Source of the DNA: Ideonella sp.
GTDB lineage: Bacteria; Pseudomonadota; Gammaproteobacteria; Burkholderiales; Burkholderiaceae_C
Direction of reading: 5' to 3'
NCBI GenBank assembly: GCA_016721465.1
Contig: JADKIA010000031.1
Location: forward strand, 372,001 to 436,000
DNA length: 64,000 bases
Shown: positions 8,202-15,465 of the stretch, one piece after another
Numbering within the stretch: the stretch's first letter is position 1
Layout of the letters: each line of letters starts with the position of its first letter
Position numbers and translations under genes: made by a program
The notes under the pieces: generated by a model
The model's input: only the letters and a program-made list of their open reading frames with translations
Databases searched by the model: none
What the model was told of the DNA's origin: nothing

Positions 8202-9104
8202 ATGAATAGCAGAAGAGGCTGGATGGTGGGATTGGTGCTGCCCTGGCTGGTGGGCTGCAGCTCCGTGCGCCTGACCTATGGGCAGGGCCCGATGCTGGCG
8301 TATTGGTGGCTGGACAGCTATGCGGATTTCAACAGCGAACAGACGCCGCGGGTGAAGGCGGCGCTGGACGACTGGTTCAGCTGGCATCGTGCCACCCAGC
8401 TGAGCGACTACGCGGCCCTGATGGCGACGGCGCAGCGACTGGCTGTGGACAACGTCACGCCCGCCCAGGTCTGCCGTTTCACGCACTCGGCTGAGCTGCG
8501 CTTGTCCAGCGCCTTCGATCCTGCCATGGCGCCTGCGGCCGAGATCCTGCGCACACTGAGCACGACCCAGGTGCGCCACCTCGAGCAGCGCTTCAACAAG
8601 GGCAACGAAGAGTGGCAGCGCGATCACCTGCGAGGCTCGGCCATCGAGCGCCGTGAGGCTGCCGCCAAGCGCTGGGTGGATCGCGCCGAATCGGTCTACG
8701 GCGCGCTCGACGATGCGCAGCGCAAGCTGGTGGCGACCGGCCTGCAGGCTTCGCCCTATGACGCCAAGGCCTGGTTCGAAGAGCGGCGGGCTCGGCAGTT
8801 GGACGCACTGCGCACGCTGCGGCAACTGCTGACCGACCGTACCGATCAGCCGGGCACCGAAGCCGCCTTGCGGGCGATGGCGCTGCACCTGGTGCAATCG
8901 CCAAGGGCCGACCACCGTACATTGAAGGAGCGCACCGACCAAGCCCAATGTGCGCTGATCGCCCAGTTGCACAACTCTACGAGCGCCACGCAACGTCAGC
9001 GTGCGGTGAAGCAGTTCAAGTCGTGGGAAGACGACCTTCGAACGCTGGCGGCCGAGGCCACACCGGTCAAGGGTTCAGCGGTACTGTCACCTGGCGGGGG
9101 CTGA
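8202..9104 (+). CDS. DUF6279 family lipoprotein
   Basis: A 300-residue predicted lipoprotein of unknown function. The start at 8202 has GAGG a few bases upstream and gives a short signal peptide with lipobox LVGC and Cys near residue 18. The mature part begins RLTYGQGPMLAYWWLDSYADF, a pattern I associate with DUF6279 lipoproteins: a Tyr/Trp-rich N-terminus followed by a long mainly helical domain full of Arg and Glu (for example HLEQRFNKGNEEWQRD). No enzymatic motif is visible. It is divergent from glmU with 10 bases between starts and overlaps the convergent DUF4136 gene by 38 bases at the 3' end. Confidence 0.7.
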   Translation: MNSRRGWMVGLVLPWLVGCSSVRLTYGQGPMLAYWWLDSYADFNSEQTPRVKAALDDWFSWHRATQLSDYAALMATAQRLAVDNVTPAQVCRFTHSAELRLSSAFDPAMAPAAEILRTLSTTQVRHLEQRFNKGNEEWQRDHLRGSAIERREAAAKRWVDRAESVYGALDDAQRKLVATGLQASPYDAKAWFEERRARQLDALRTLRQLLTDRTDQPGTEAALRAMALHLVQSPRADHRTLKERTDQAQCALIAQLHNSTSATQRQRAVKQFKSWEDDLRTLAAEATPVKGSAVLSPGGG

Positions 9105-9678
9105 TGCCCGTGGCCGGGAAATCCATCAGCGCGGCGCGGTACAGCGGCGCCAGGGCGGCGCCGAGGTTGCTGCTCAGCGCTTCGCTGCTGGCGCGGGCCT
9201 CGTAAAGTGGCTTGTTGCTGACGCGGTCGCGGATCAAGACGGCCACCTCGCGGTCGTAGCGGGGCGGTTCCATGCGCCAGCCGGCACCCCAGATCGGACC
9301 ATGCCAGGCACCGCCACGCCGAACGCCGAAGCCCCCATGCCACCAGAATGGGTCGTTCCAGGGCCCGGCATCGCTGCGGCTGAGGCGCGCGCCGACCTGC
9401 ACCAGCAAATCCGGTTCGGCACCGGCCGGCACGGGCCGAAAGCCGGCTCGCGCCAAGGCAGGCGCAGCAGCGTCTTCCAGCACCTGTTGGGTCTGCCCAG
9501 CCGCCTGTTGCGACGGCAGGCGCTCGAAGGCATAGGTGCCCGCGGCGCGGCCCGCGGGCCAATCGCCATAGGTCGACACTTCGGCTGAAAACTGGTTCAT
9601 CGTCGCGCAGCCGCCCGCGGCCACGACAGCACCCACCATCACCAGGGCCAGCAGGCCTCGCAGCATTCCGCGTCGCAT
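9067..9678 (-). CDS. DUF4136 family lipoprotein
   Basis: A 203-residue lipoprotein: MRRGML, a hydrophobic stretch, then lipobox AAGGC around residue 25. The body has the DUF4136 pattern of a strand-rich domain with a conserved YAFERLP..., an internal DLLVQVGARL strand, and a Trp/Gly-rich loop around WWHGGFGVRRG. Function is unknown; these proteins are thought to sit in the envelope. ATG at 9678 with TGAGG upstream is preferred over two preceding GTG codons at 9684 and 9681. It lies 9 bases downstream of ttcA on the same strand and its 3' end overlaps the convergent DUF6279 gene. Confidence 0.75.
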   Translation of the reverse strand: MRRGMLRGLLALVMVGAVVAAGGCATMNQFSAEVSTYGDWPAGRAAGTYAFERLPSQQAAGQTQQVLEDAAAPALARAGFRPVPAGAEPDLLVQVGARLSRSDAGPWNDPFWWHGGFGVRRGGAWHGPIWGAGWRMEPPRYDREVAVLIRDRVSNKPLYEARASSEALSSNLGAALAPLYRAALMDFPATGISPRQVTVPLNP

Positions 9679-9687
9679 CACCACACC

Positions 9688-10614
9688 TCACTCATCCAGC
9701 CGCAAGCGCACCACCGGCCTTGCAGGCGTGCTGCCATCATCGTCTTCATCGAAGGCCTTGTCACCCTGTGGGTCGGCCAGGCCGGTGGGTTTGATGCTGG
9801 TGAAAGGGAACAGCTTGCGGTCCATCATGTGCGACAGGGTGATGTTGCCCATGGCAGTGAACATGTTGTCGATGCGGCCCGGGTATTGGCGCTCCCAGCC
9901 GTGGATCATGGCCTTGATCTGCACGCGCTGAAGCTGGTCCTGGCTGCCGCACAGGCTGCAGGGAATGATGGGGAACTCGCGGTGCCGGGCCCAGCGCTCC
10001 AGGTCGGTCTCGGCCACGAAGGCCAGCGGGCGGATCACCGTGTGGCGGCCGTCGTCGCTGACCAGCTTGGGCGGCATGCCCTTCATGCGGCTGCCGAAGA
10101 ACATGTTCATCAGCAGCGTGACCACCATGTCGTCGCGGTGGTGGCCGAGGGCGATCTTGGTGGCACCCAGCTCCCCCGCCACGCGGTAGAGGATGCCGCG
10201 CCGCAGCCGCGAGCACAGGCTGCACATGGTCTTGCCCTCGGGCACCAGTTTCTTGACGATGCTGTAGGTGTCCTGGTTCTCGATGTGGAAGGGCACGCCG
10301 CGCGACTGCAGGTACTCGGGCAGGATGTGGGCCGGAAAGCCGGGCTGCTTCTGGTCCAGGTTGACAGCGACGATGTCGAAGCGAATGGGTGCGCGCTGTT
10401 TGAGTGACAGCAGGATGTCCAGCAATGCGTGGCTGTCCTTGCCGCCGGACAGGCACACCATCACCTTGTCGCCGTCTTCGATCATGTTGAAGTCGGCAAT
10501 GGCCTGGCCCACCTGGCGGTGCAGGCGCTTGCTCAGCTTGTTCATCTCGAAGGCCTGCTTCTTGGCGGCCTTGTCCTCCAGCGCGGCGTCGGGCGGATCA
10601 GTGAGCGTGGTCAT
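9688..10614 (-). CDS. ttcA: tRNA 2-thiocytidine(32) synthetase TtcA
   Basis: A 308-residue PP-loop ATPase that thiolates cytidine 32 in certain tRNAs. The P-loop CLSGGKDSHAL is clear, followed by two CxxC motifs (MCSLC and IPCSLC) that bind the Fe-S cluster. The rest (GHHRDDMVVTLLMNMFFGS) matches TtcA closely. The ATG overlaps the stop of folB by four bases (ATGA), so translation is coupled. The acidic C-terminal tail (DEDDD) is a common variable end. Gene order SDR-folB-ttcA is usual in Burkholderiales. Confidence 0.96.
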   Translation of the reverse strand: MTTLTDPPDAALEDKAAKKQAFEMNKLSKRLHRQVGQAIADFNMIEDGDKVMVCLSGGKDSHALLDILLSLKQRAPIRFDIVAVNLDQKQPGFPAHILPEYLQSRGVPFHIENQDTYSIVKKLVPEGKTMCSLCSRLRRGILYRVAGELGATKIALGHHRDDMVVTLLMNMFFGSRMKGMPPKLVSDDGRHTVIRPLAFVAETDLERWARHREFPIIPCSLCGSQDQLQRVQIKAMIHGWERQYPGRIDNMFTAMGNITLSHMMDRKLFPFTSIKPTGLADPQGDKAFDEDDDGSTPARPVVRLRLDE

Positions 10615-11009
10615 GTGGTGGCCTTCATGCCAAACACCTCGCAGCCCACCGCTTTGCAGTCGGGGTAGACGTCGGGCTTTTCGGTGGACACGCGCGCGGC
10701 GCGCACCTGGGGATGCGCCAGCATCAGTTTGAGCACGTCGTCCACCAGCGTCTCCTGCAGGTGGATGTGCCCGCGCGAGACGCGCCTGGCAATGCTGCTG
10801 CGAATGAAGTCGTAGTCGAGCACCTCGTGCAAACGATCCTGCGTCGGTGTCGACAGCGCCAGAGGCACGAACAGATCCACGTTGATCAGCACGCGCTGTT
10901 CGCCACGCTTCTCGAACTCGTGCACGCCGATGTTGATGCGCACCTCGTAATCGCGCAGGAACAGCCGGCGGCAGTCCATCAGGCTGGGGTGGGCGAGCAG
11001 GGTGTGCAT
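10611..11009 (-). CDS. folB: dihydroneopterin aldolase
   Basis: A 132-residue FolB/FolX-type enzyme of folate biosynthesis, which splits 7,8-dihydroneopterin into 6-hydroxymethyl-dihydropterin and glycolaldehyde. The family features are INIGVHEFEKRGEQRVLINVDL, the active-site HLQETLVDDV and the C-terminal VSTEKPDVYPDC. The ATG at 11009 is one base after the stop of the upstream SDR gene, giving tight coupling; the internal ATG at MDCRRLF is an alternative. The C-terminal VYPDCKAVGCEVFG contains two Cys that I do not recall as conserved. Confidence 0.92.
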   Translation of the reverse strand: MHTLLAHPSLMDCRRLFLRDYEVRINIGVHEFEKRGEQRVLINVDLFVPLALSTPTQDRLHEVLDYDFIRSSIARRVSRGHIHLQETLVDDVLKLMLAHPQVRAARVSTEKPDVYPDCKAVGCEVFGMKATT

Positions 11010-11010
11010 G

Positions 11011-11823
11011 TCAGTTCTTCGTCTGGGCCAGGAACAGCACGTCGCGTGGCTGCGCCTGCAGGTGCTGGCCGCCATCCACCAGCAGCGTGGTGCCGGTGAT
11101 GGCGGGCGACTCGAGCAGGAAGCGCACGGCACTGGCCACATCGGCCGGCGTGGACGAGCGCTGCAGCGGCGTGAGCCGGTGTGCGGTGGCGAATTCATCG
11201 GCCGTCATCGCACCAGACAGCAGGGTGACGCCCGGTGAGACGGCGCAGACCCGCAGCGTGGGCGCCAAGGCCTGCGCCAGCAACGTGTTGGCCGCTTCCA
11301 GTGCGGCCTTGGACAGCGTGTACGACAGGTAGTCGGGGTTTGGGTTGGCGAGCTTCTGATCGAGCAGGTTGACCACACAGCCTTGCGCGCCACGCGACAC
11401 CAGGTGCTCGTGCAAGGCGCGGGCCAGCAGGATGGCGGGCGCCGTGTTGGCGCGCCAGTGTCGGTCCATGCCCTGCACGCTGAAGCTGACCACGTCGTCG
11501 TACTCGAACAGCGAGGCGCTGTTCACCACCGCGTCCAGACGGCCACAGCGCAGCAGCACGGCGGGCACCAGTGTTTCGCAGGCGCTGGCGTCGGCCAGGT
11601 CCACGCGAAACACCTCGGCTTGCGCGCCCAACACCCGAGCATCGACGGCGGTCTGCTCGGCCTCGGCGAACGAGCGATGGCAGTGCAGCGCGATGTCCCA
11701 GCCGTGCGCCGCAAGGTCGAGTGCGATCGCACGGCCGATGCGGCGCGCGGCGCCCGTCACCAGGGCCAAGGGGCGGGGTGCGTTCAGGTTGCCGGCAGGG
11801 GCGAGGTGCAGGGATGTGGACAT
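11011..11823 (-). CDS. SDR family oxidoreductase, pteridine reductase / FolM-like
   Basis: A 270-residue short-chain dehydrogenase. It has the nucleotide-binding TGAARRIGRAIALDLA, the catalytic serine region VNSASLFEYDD and the active-site YTLSKAAL with the Tyr-x3-Lys pair (TLSK). The phrase LLDQKLANPNPDYLSYT is characteristic of the pteridine reductase / FolM (dihydromonapterin reductase) branch. The immediate neighbour folB supports a role in reducing pterins, so NADPH-dependent pteridine reduction is the likely reaction. It is divergent from the MidA-like methyltransferase gene with only 18 bases between start codons. Confidence 0.85.
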   Translation of the reverse strand: MSTSLHLAPAGNLNAPRPLALVTGAARRIGRAIALDLAAHGWDIALHCHRSFAEAEQTAVDARVLGAQAEVFRVDLADASACETLVPAVLLRCGRLDAVVNSASLFEYDDVVSFSVQGMDRHWRANTAPAILLARALHEHLVSRGAQGCVVNLLDQKLANPNPDYLSYTLSKAALEAANTLLAQALAPTLRVCAVSPGVTLLSGAMTADEFATAHRLTPLQRSSTPADVASAVRFLLESPAITGTTLLVDGGQHLQAQPRDVLFLAQTKN

Positions 11824-11841
11824 GGTTTCTACAATGCCGAG

Positions 11842-12951
11842 ATGCAAACGGCGAGCCAACCCGACAGTGTATCGACCCGCCTGGCGGCGGTGATCCACAA
11901 GGCCATCGCTGCGAACGGCGGCTGGTTGCCCTTTGATCGGTTCATGGCGCTGGCCCTGTATGCCCCAGGCCTGGGCTATTACGCCAATGGGGGTGCCAAG
12001 TTCGGAGCCATGCCCAGTTCGGGCAGCGATTTCGTCACCGCGCCCGAAATGTCGCCGCTGTTCGGTCGGGCGCTGGCGGTGCAAGTGGCCGAGGCGCTGG
12101 TGCACAGCAACACGCGCCAGGTGCTGGAATTCGGCGCCGGCACCGGTGCGCTGGCCGAGCAACTGCTCGGCGCGCTCGACGCGCTGGGACCTGCGGGGGT
12201 GAGCTACCGCATCGTCGATCTGTCTGGCGAGCTGCGCGCGCGACAGCAAACCCGGCTGGCCCGTTTCGGCGCCCGGGTGCAGTGGCTGGATGAACTGCCC
12301 GAGCGGATCGAAGGCGTGGTCGTGGGCAACGAGGTTCTGGACGCGATGCCGGTGCAACTGCTGCACTTCGACGGCACGCGGTGGTTCGAGCGCGGTGTGG
12401 CCATCGCCGGTGGTGGCTTTGCTTGGCAGGACCGCTCCACGGCACTGCGCCCGCCGGTGCAGGCCGGCTTCGTGCCCGACACGTTGACTGAAATCCACCC
12501 CCAGGCGCAGGCTTGGACGGACACCTTGACGCGCCGGCTGCAGCGCGGCGTGGCACTGTTGATCGACTATGGCTTTCCCGAAGCCGAGTACTACCTGCCG
12601 CAGCGGCGCACCGGCACCCTGATGTGCCACCGCGCGCACCGCGCCGACACCGACCCGCTCGCCGACGTGGGGTTGAAGGACATCACCGCGCACGTGGACT
12701 TCACCGGCATCGCGCTGGCCGCTCAGGACGCCGGTGCCGAGGTACTGGGCTACACCTCGCAGGCGCGCTTTCTCATCAACTGCGGCATCGCCGGCATGAT
12801 GCAGGCCGCCACCTTGCCCGAGCGGGCGATGGCGCAGCGGCTCGTCACCGAGCATGAAATGGGCGAGTTGTTCAAGGTGATCATGTTGGCGCGCGGCTGC
12901 AGCTTCGAGCCCGTCGGCTTCGCGGCCGGCGATCGCAGCCACCGACTCTGA
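11842..12951 (+). CDS. MidA/NDUFAF7-like SAM-dependent methyltransferase (DUF185)
   Basis: A 369-residue class I methyltransferase of the family that includes mitochondrial NDUFAF7, an arginine methyltransferase for a complex I subunit. SAM-binding motif I is LEFGAGTGALAEQLL, followed by the acid strand YRIVDLSGELRARQ. The N-terminal FMALALYAPGLGYYANGG and the conserved DFVTAPEMSPLFG block are diagnostic. The bacterial substrate is unproven. TACAAT lies 6 bases upstream of the ATG at 11842, so the mRNA may be leaderless. The stop codon is the insertion point of the palindromic element at 12952-13056. Confidence 0.9.
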   Translation: MQTASQPDSVSTRLAAVIHKAIAANGGWLPFDRFMALALYAPGLGYYANGGAKFGAMPSSGSDFVTAPEMSPLFGRALAVQVAEALVHSNTRQVLEFGAGTGALAEQLLGALDALGPAGVSYRIVDLSGELRARQQTRLARFGARVQWLDELPERIEGVVVGNEVLDAMPVQLLHFDGTRWFERGVAIAGGGFAWQDRSTALRPPVQAGFVPDTLTEIHPQAQAWTDTLTRRLQRGVALLIDYGFPEAEYYLPQRRTGTLMCHRAHRADTDPLADVGLKDITAHVDFTGIALAAQDAGAEVLGYTSQARFLINCGIAGMMQAATLPERAMAQRLVTEHEMGELFKVIMLARGCSFEPVGFAAGDRSHRL

Positions 12952-13056
12952 GAGGCTGTGAGCAATTCGATCATGCCCGCTCATCACGCCAGAAGGCGCC
13001 TAGATCGGACGCCTTCTGGCGCGCCGCTCGGCCACGCTCGAAATACTCACAGCCTC
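12952..13056. repeat. 105-bp near-palindromic element (candidate MITE) with 3-bp target duplication
   Basis: The sequence folds back on itself along its whole length. Terminal inverted repeats are GAGGCTGTGAG (12952-12962) and CTCACAGCCTC (13046-13056), an exact 11-bp match. Inner arms are CGCCAGAAGGCG (12987-12998) and CGCCTTCTGGCG (13010-13021), an exact 12-bp match around an 11-base loop. The parts between are also partly complementary (CAATTCGATC against GCTCGAAATA on the other side). TGA flanks both ends (12949-12951 and 13057-13059), as expected for a 3-bp duplication on insertion. It has no coding capacity. No second copy is seen in this window. Confidence 0.75.
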
Positions 13057-13065
13057 TGAGCCGAC

Positions 13066-13257
13066 ATGCGCTGGATGCTCATCTTCCTGATTGCGTTCCT
13101 GCTCTTCAACGGCCTGAAGGGCTGGCTGCAGCGCATCGGCCTGGGCAAGTTGCCGGGAGACATCCACCTGAAGTGGCGGGGCCGCGAGCTATACCTGCCC
13201 TTCACCTCCAGCCTGTTGCTCAGCTTCGTGGCCATGGCCATCGGGCTGTTGGTCTGA
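13066..13257 (+). CDS. DUF2905 family small membrane protein
   Basis: A 63-residue protein with two hydrophobic segments (about 4-16 and 47-63) around a conserved central motif GLGKLPGDIHLKWRGRELYLPFTS. That GxLPGDI pattern is typical of DUF2905. It probably spans the inner membrane twice; function is unknown. It lies 114 bases after the MidA-like gene, but the palindromic element accounts for most of that gap, so the two genes may originally have been only about 9 bases apart. Confidence 0.85.
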   Translation: MRWMLIFLIAFLLFNGLKGWLQRIGLGKLPGDIHLKWRGRELYLPFTSSLLLSFVAMAIGLLV

Positions 13258-13287
13258 GGGGCAGGCGCTCCGCCGCGCTGCCCGCGA

Positions 13288-14532
13288 TCAGGCGCTGTGC
13301 GGCCCCGTCTGCAGCCAGGCCTCGATGGCCTGCGCCCGGGCGTGGTGAATGCGCTCGCCGATCTGCGGGCCGGCAAGGCCCTGCGTTGCAGCCAGTTGCG
13401 CGACCTGTGCTGTATCCACCGCCAGCGCCACCTGCAGGGCCGACCACAGGCGTGTGCGCTGCGGGTAGGCGCGATCCTCCAGACCAAGCCGGCCTCGCGC
13501 ATCGCATTCGCAGGCCAGCAGCAGCTGTGCAAAACGCTCGGGGCGCCGCCACGCGTCGCAACGGTCCAGCAGGCGGACGACGGCCTGGGCATTGAGCGCC
13601 TCGCTGCGATGCACATTGCCATGCTCCCGCGCGGTCACGGCGGCAAGTTCGCGGCAATCGGTGGGCACGCGAAGACGTTCGCTCACTCTTGACGCCAGTT
13701 TCTCGCTGCGCAGCTCGTGGCCGATGTGCCGAGGCAGCACTTCGGCGGGGGTCGTGCCCTTGCCCAGGTCATGGCACAGGCAGGCGTAGCGCACAGCCAG
13801 CGGCGCTTTCAGCACGGCGCATTGGCGCATCACCATCAGCAGGTGTTCGCCCGTGTCCACCTCAGGGTGGTGCACTTCGGGCTGGGGCACGCCCCACAGC
13901 CGGTCCAGCTCGGGCAACAGACGCTGCAGGGCATTGGCTTCGCGCAGCATCTGCAGCATGCGCTCGGGGTGATCCTCCATCAGGCCGCGCGACAGCTCCT
14001 GCCACACGCGCTCGGGCACCAGGGCGTCGACCTCGCCATCGGCCACCATGCGCCGCGTCAGCGCCAGGGTTTCAGGGGCCACCGTGAAGTCATGGAACCG
14101 GGCGGCGAAGCGCGCCAGCCGCAGCAGGCGAACCGGGTCTTCGGAGAAGGCGTCGGACACGTGGCGCAGCACGCGTTGGTGCAGATCGCGTTGGCCACCG
14201 CAGGGGTCGATGATCTCGCCGGTGTCTGGGTCTTCCGCGATGGCATTGAGGGTGAGGTCGCGGCGCTGCAGGTCCTGCACCAGCGTGACGTCGGGGGCTG
14301 CGTGCACCACGAAGCCGTGGTACCCGCGGCCGGACTTGCGTTCGGTGCGTGCCAGTGCGTATTCTTCGTGGGTAACGGGATGAAGGAAGACCGGGAAATC
14401 ACGCCCCACGGGCGCATAGCCTGCCGCCACCATGGCCTCTGGGGTGCTGCCCACGACGACCCAATCGCGGTCACCCACCGGGCGGCCCATCAGCTGGTCG
14501 CGTACCGCGCCGCCGACGGCATAGACCTTCAT
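13288..14532 (-). CDS. cca: multifunctional CCA protein (tRNA nucleotidyltransferase/phosphatase/phosphodiesterase)
   Basis: A 414-residue enzyme that adds or repairs the 3'-CCA end of tRNA. The N-terminal nucleotidyltransferase has VGGAVRDQLMGRPVGDRDWV and the paired acidic strand. The middle holds RRDLTLNAIAED and the Arg-rich RLLRLARFAARF. The C-terminal HD domain carries YACLCHDLGKGTTP, which in proteobacterial CCA proteins gives phosphohydrolase activity. Length is normal. The start overlaps the stop of the NDUFA9-like gene (ATGA), so it is coupled to it and is last in the slt-NDUFA9-cca series. Confidence 0.96.
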   Translation of the reverse strand: MKVYAVGGAVRDQLMGRPVGDRDWVVVGSTPEAMVAAGYAPVGRDFPVFLHPVTHEEYALARTERKSGRGYHGFVVHAAPDVTLVQDLQRRDLTLNAIAEDPDTGEIIDPCGGQRDLHQRVLRHVSDAFSEDPVRLLRLARFAARFHDFTVAPETLALTRRMVADGEVDALVPERVWQELSRGLMEDHPERMLQMLREANALQRLLPELDRLWGVPQPEVHHPEVDTGEHLLMVMRQCAVLKAPLAVRYACLCHDLGKGTTPAEVLPRHIGHELRSEKLASRVSERLRVPTDCRELAAVTAREHGNVHRSEALNAQAVVRLLDRCDAWRRPERFAQLLLACECDARGRLGLEDRAYPQRTRLWSALQVALAVDTAQVAQLAATQGLAGPQIGERIHHARAQAIEAWLQTGPHSA

Positions 14533-15431
14533 CGCTGACGCAGAAAGTGCGCGGCCAATATGTCGATCGATGCGGGCTGGATGCCCAGTGCTGACAAGCC
14601 GGGATGCTGATGGGTCGCGACATTGGGCACGCGCATCGACAGCAGGTTGTCTGCCGACATCAGCGGCTCGCCCGGGAGCAGCGACATCGCACCCGCCTGC
14701 ATGCGCCCCAGCACTTCGGGCAAGGCCAGCACGGGGCGTTCACAACCGGCCATCTGGCCCACGCGCTGGATGATCTCGCGCAGCGTCATCACTTCGGGGC
14801 CGGCGCATTCCACCACCGGCAGGATCGCGCGGGTCGGGTCCAGGCAGGCCAGCGCGGCGTCAGCCACGTCGCCCACCCAGACGGGTTGAAACCGGGCATT
14901 GGCGCCGGCCAGCGGCAGCACCGGAAACCCGCGCAACAGCCCGGCAAACAGGTTGGTGAAGCGGTCTTCTTCGCCAAAGATCACCGATGGGCGCAGCATG
15001 GTCGCCGCCAGACCGCTGCGGCGCCAAATGGTCTCGCCCGCGGCCTTGCTGCGCAGGTAGTGCGAGGGCGCATCGGCGGCCACGCCGAGCGCACTCAGGT
15101 GCACCACGCGCGACACGCGTGCCGCCTGGCAGGCTGCGGCCAGCGTGCGGGGCAATTGCACGTGCACCCGATCAAAAGCATTCGGTGTGCCATGCAGGAT
15201 GGCCACACCATGCACCAGCGCATCGGTGCCTTCCAACAGGGTCGTCATCTGTGCGCCGTCGTGCACGTCGCAGAGCACGAGTTCCACCTGCGGCATCGTT
15301 TGCAGGTGTCGGCCCGCCGACAGGCGCCGCGTGGGCACCACCACTCGAACGCCTGGCCAACGCCGGGCCGCCCTGGCGGCCAATGCGCGGCCGACGAAGC
15401 CGGTGCCGCCGGTGAGCACGATGCGTTTCAT
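14529..15431 (-). CDS. complex I NDUFA9-like NAD(P)-binding epimerase-family protein
   Basis: A 300-residue extended SDR. The Rossmann motif is LTGGTGFVGRALAAR at the N-terminus, and a modified active site includes VVHLSALGVAADAPSHYLRSK, the Y-x3-K pair. FRPSVIFGEEDRFTNLFAG-like residues (MLRPSVIFGEEDRFTN) match the NDUFA9 group, sometimes linked to complex I assembly or ubiquinone-related steps. The substrate is unknown. It is 34 bases downstream of slt and overlaps cca by four bases. The order slt-SDR-cca recurs in Burkholderiales. Confidence 0.85.
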   Translation of the reverse strand: MKRIVLTGGTGFVGRALAARAARRWPGVRVVVPTRRLSAGRHLQTMPQVELVLCDVHDGAQMTTLLEGTDALVHGVAILHGTPNAFDRVHVQLPRTLAAACQAARVSRVVHLSALGVAADAPSHYLRSKAAGETIWRRSGLAATMLRPSVIFGEEDRFTNLFAGLLRGFPVLPLAGANARFQPVWVGDVADAALACLDPTRAILPVVECAGPEVMTLREIIQRVGQMAGCERPVLALPEVLGRMQAGAMSLLPGEPLMSADNLLSMRVPNVATHQHPGLSALGIQPASIDILAAHFLRQR

Positions 15432-15465
15432 GTGGGCCTTCGGCAGTTGGCAGCTGGCGGGCTGC

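Noticed and set aside
6548..8209. A 553-codon plus-strand frame running from the diguanylate cyclase over glmU.
   Set aside because: It is antisense to glmU, whose both catalytic domains are intact.
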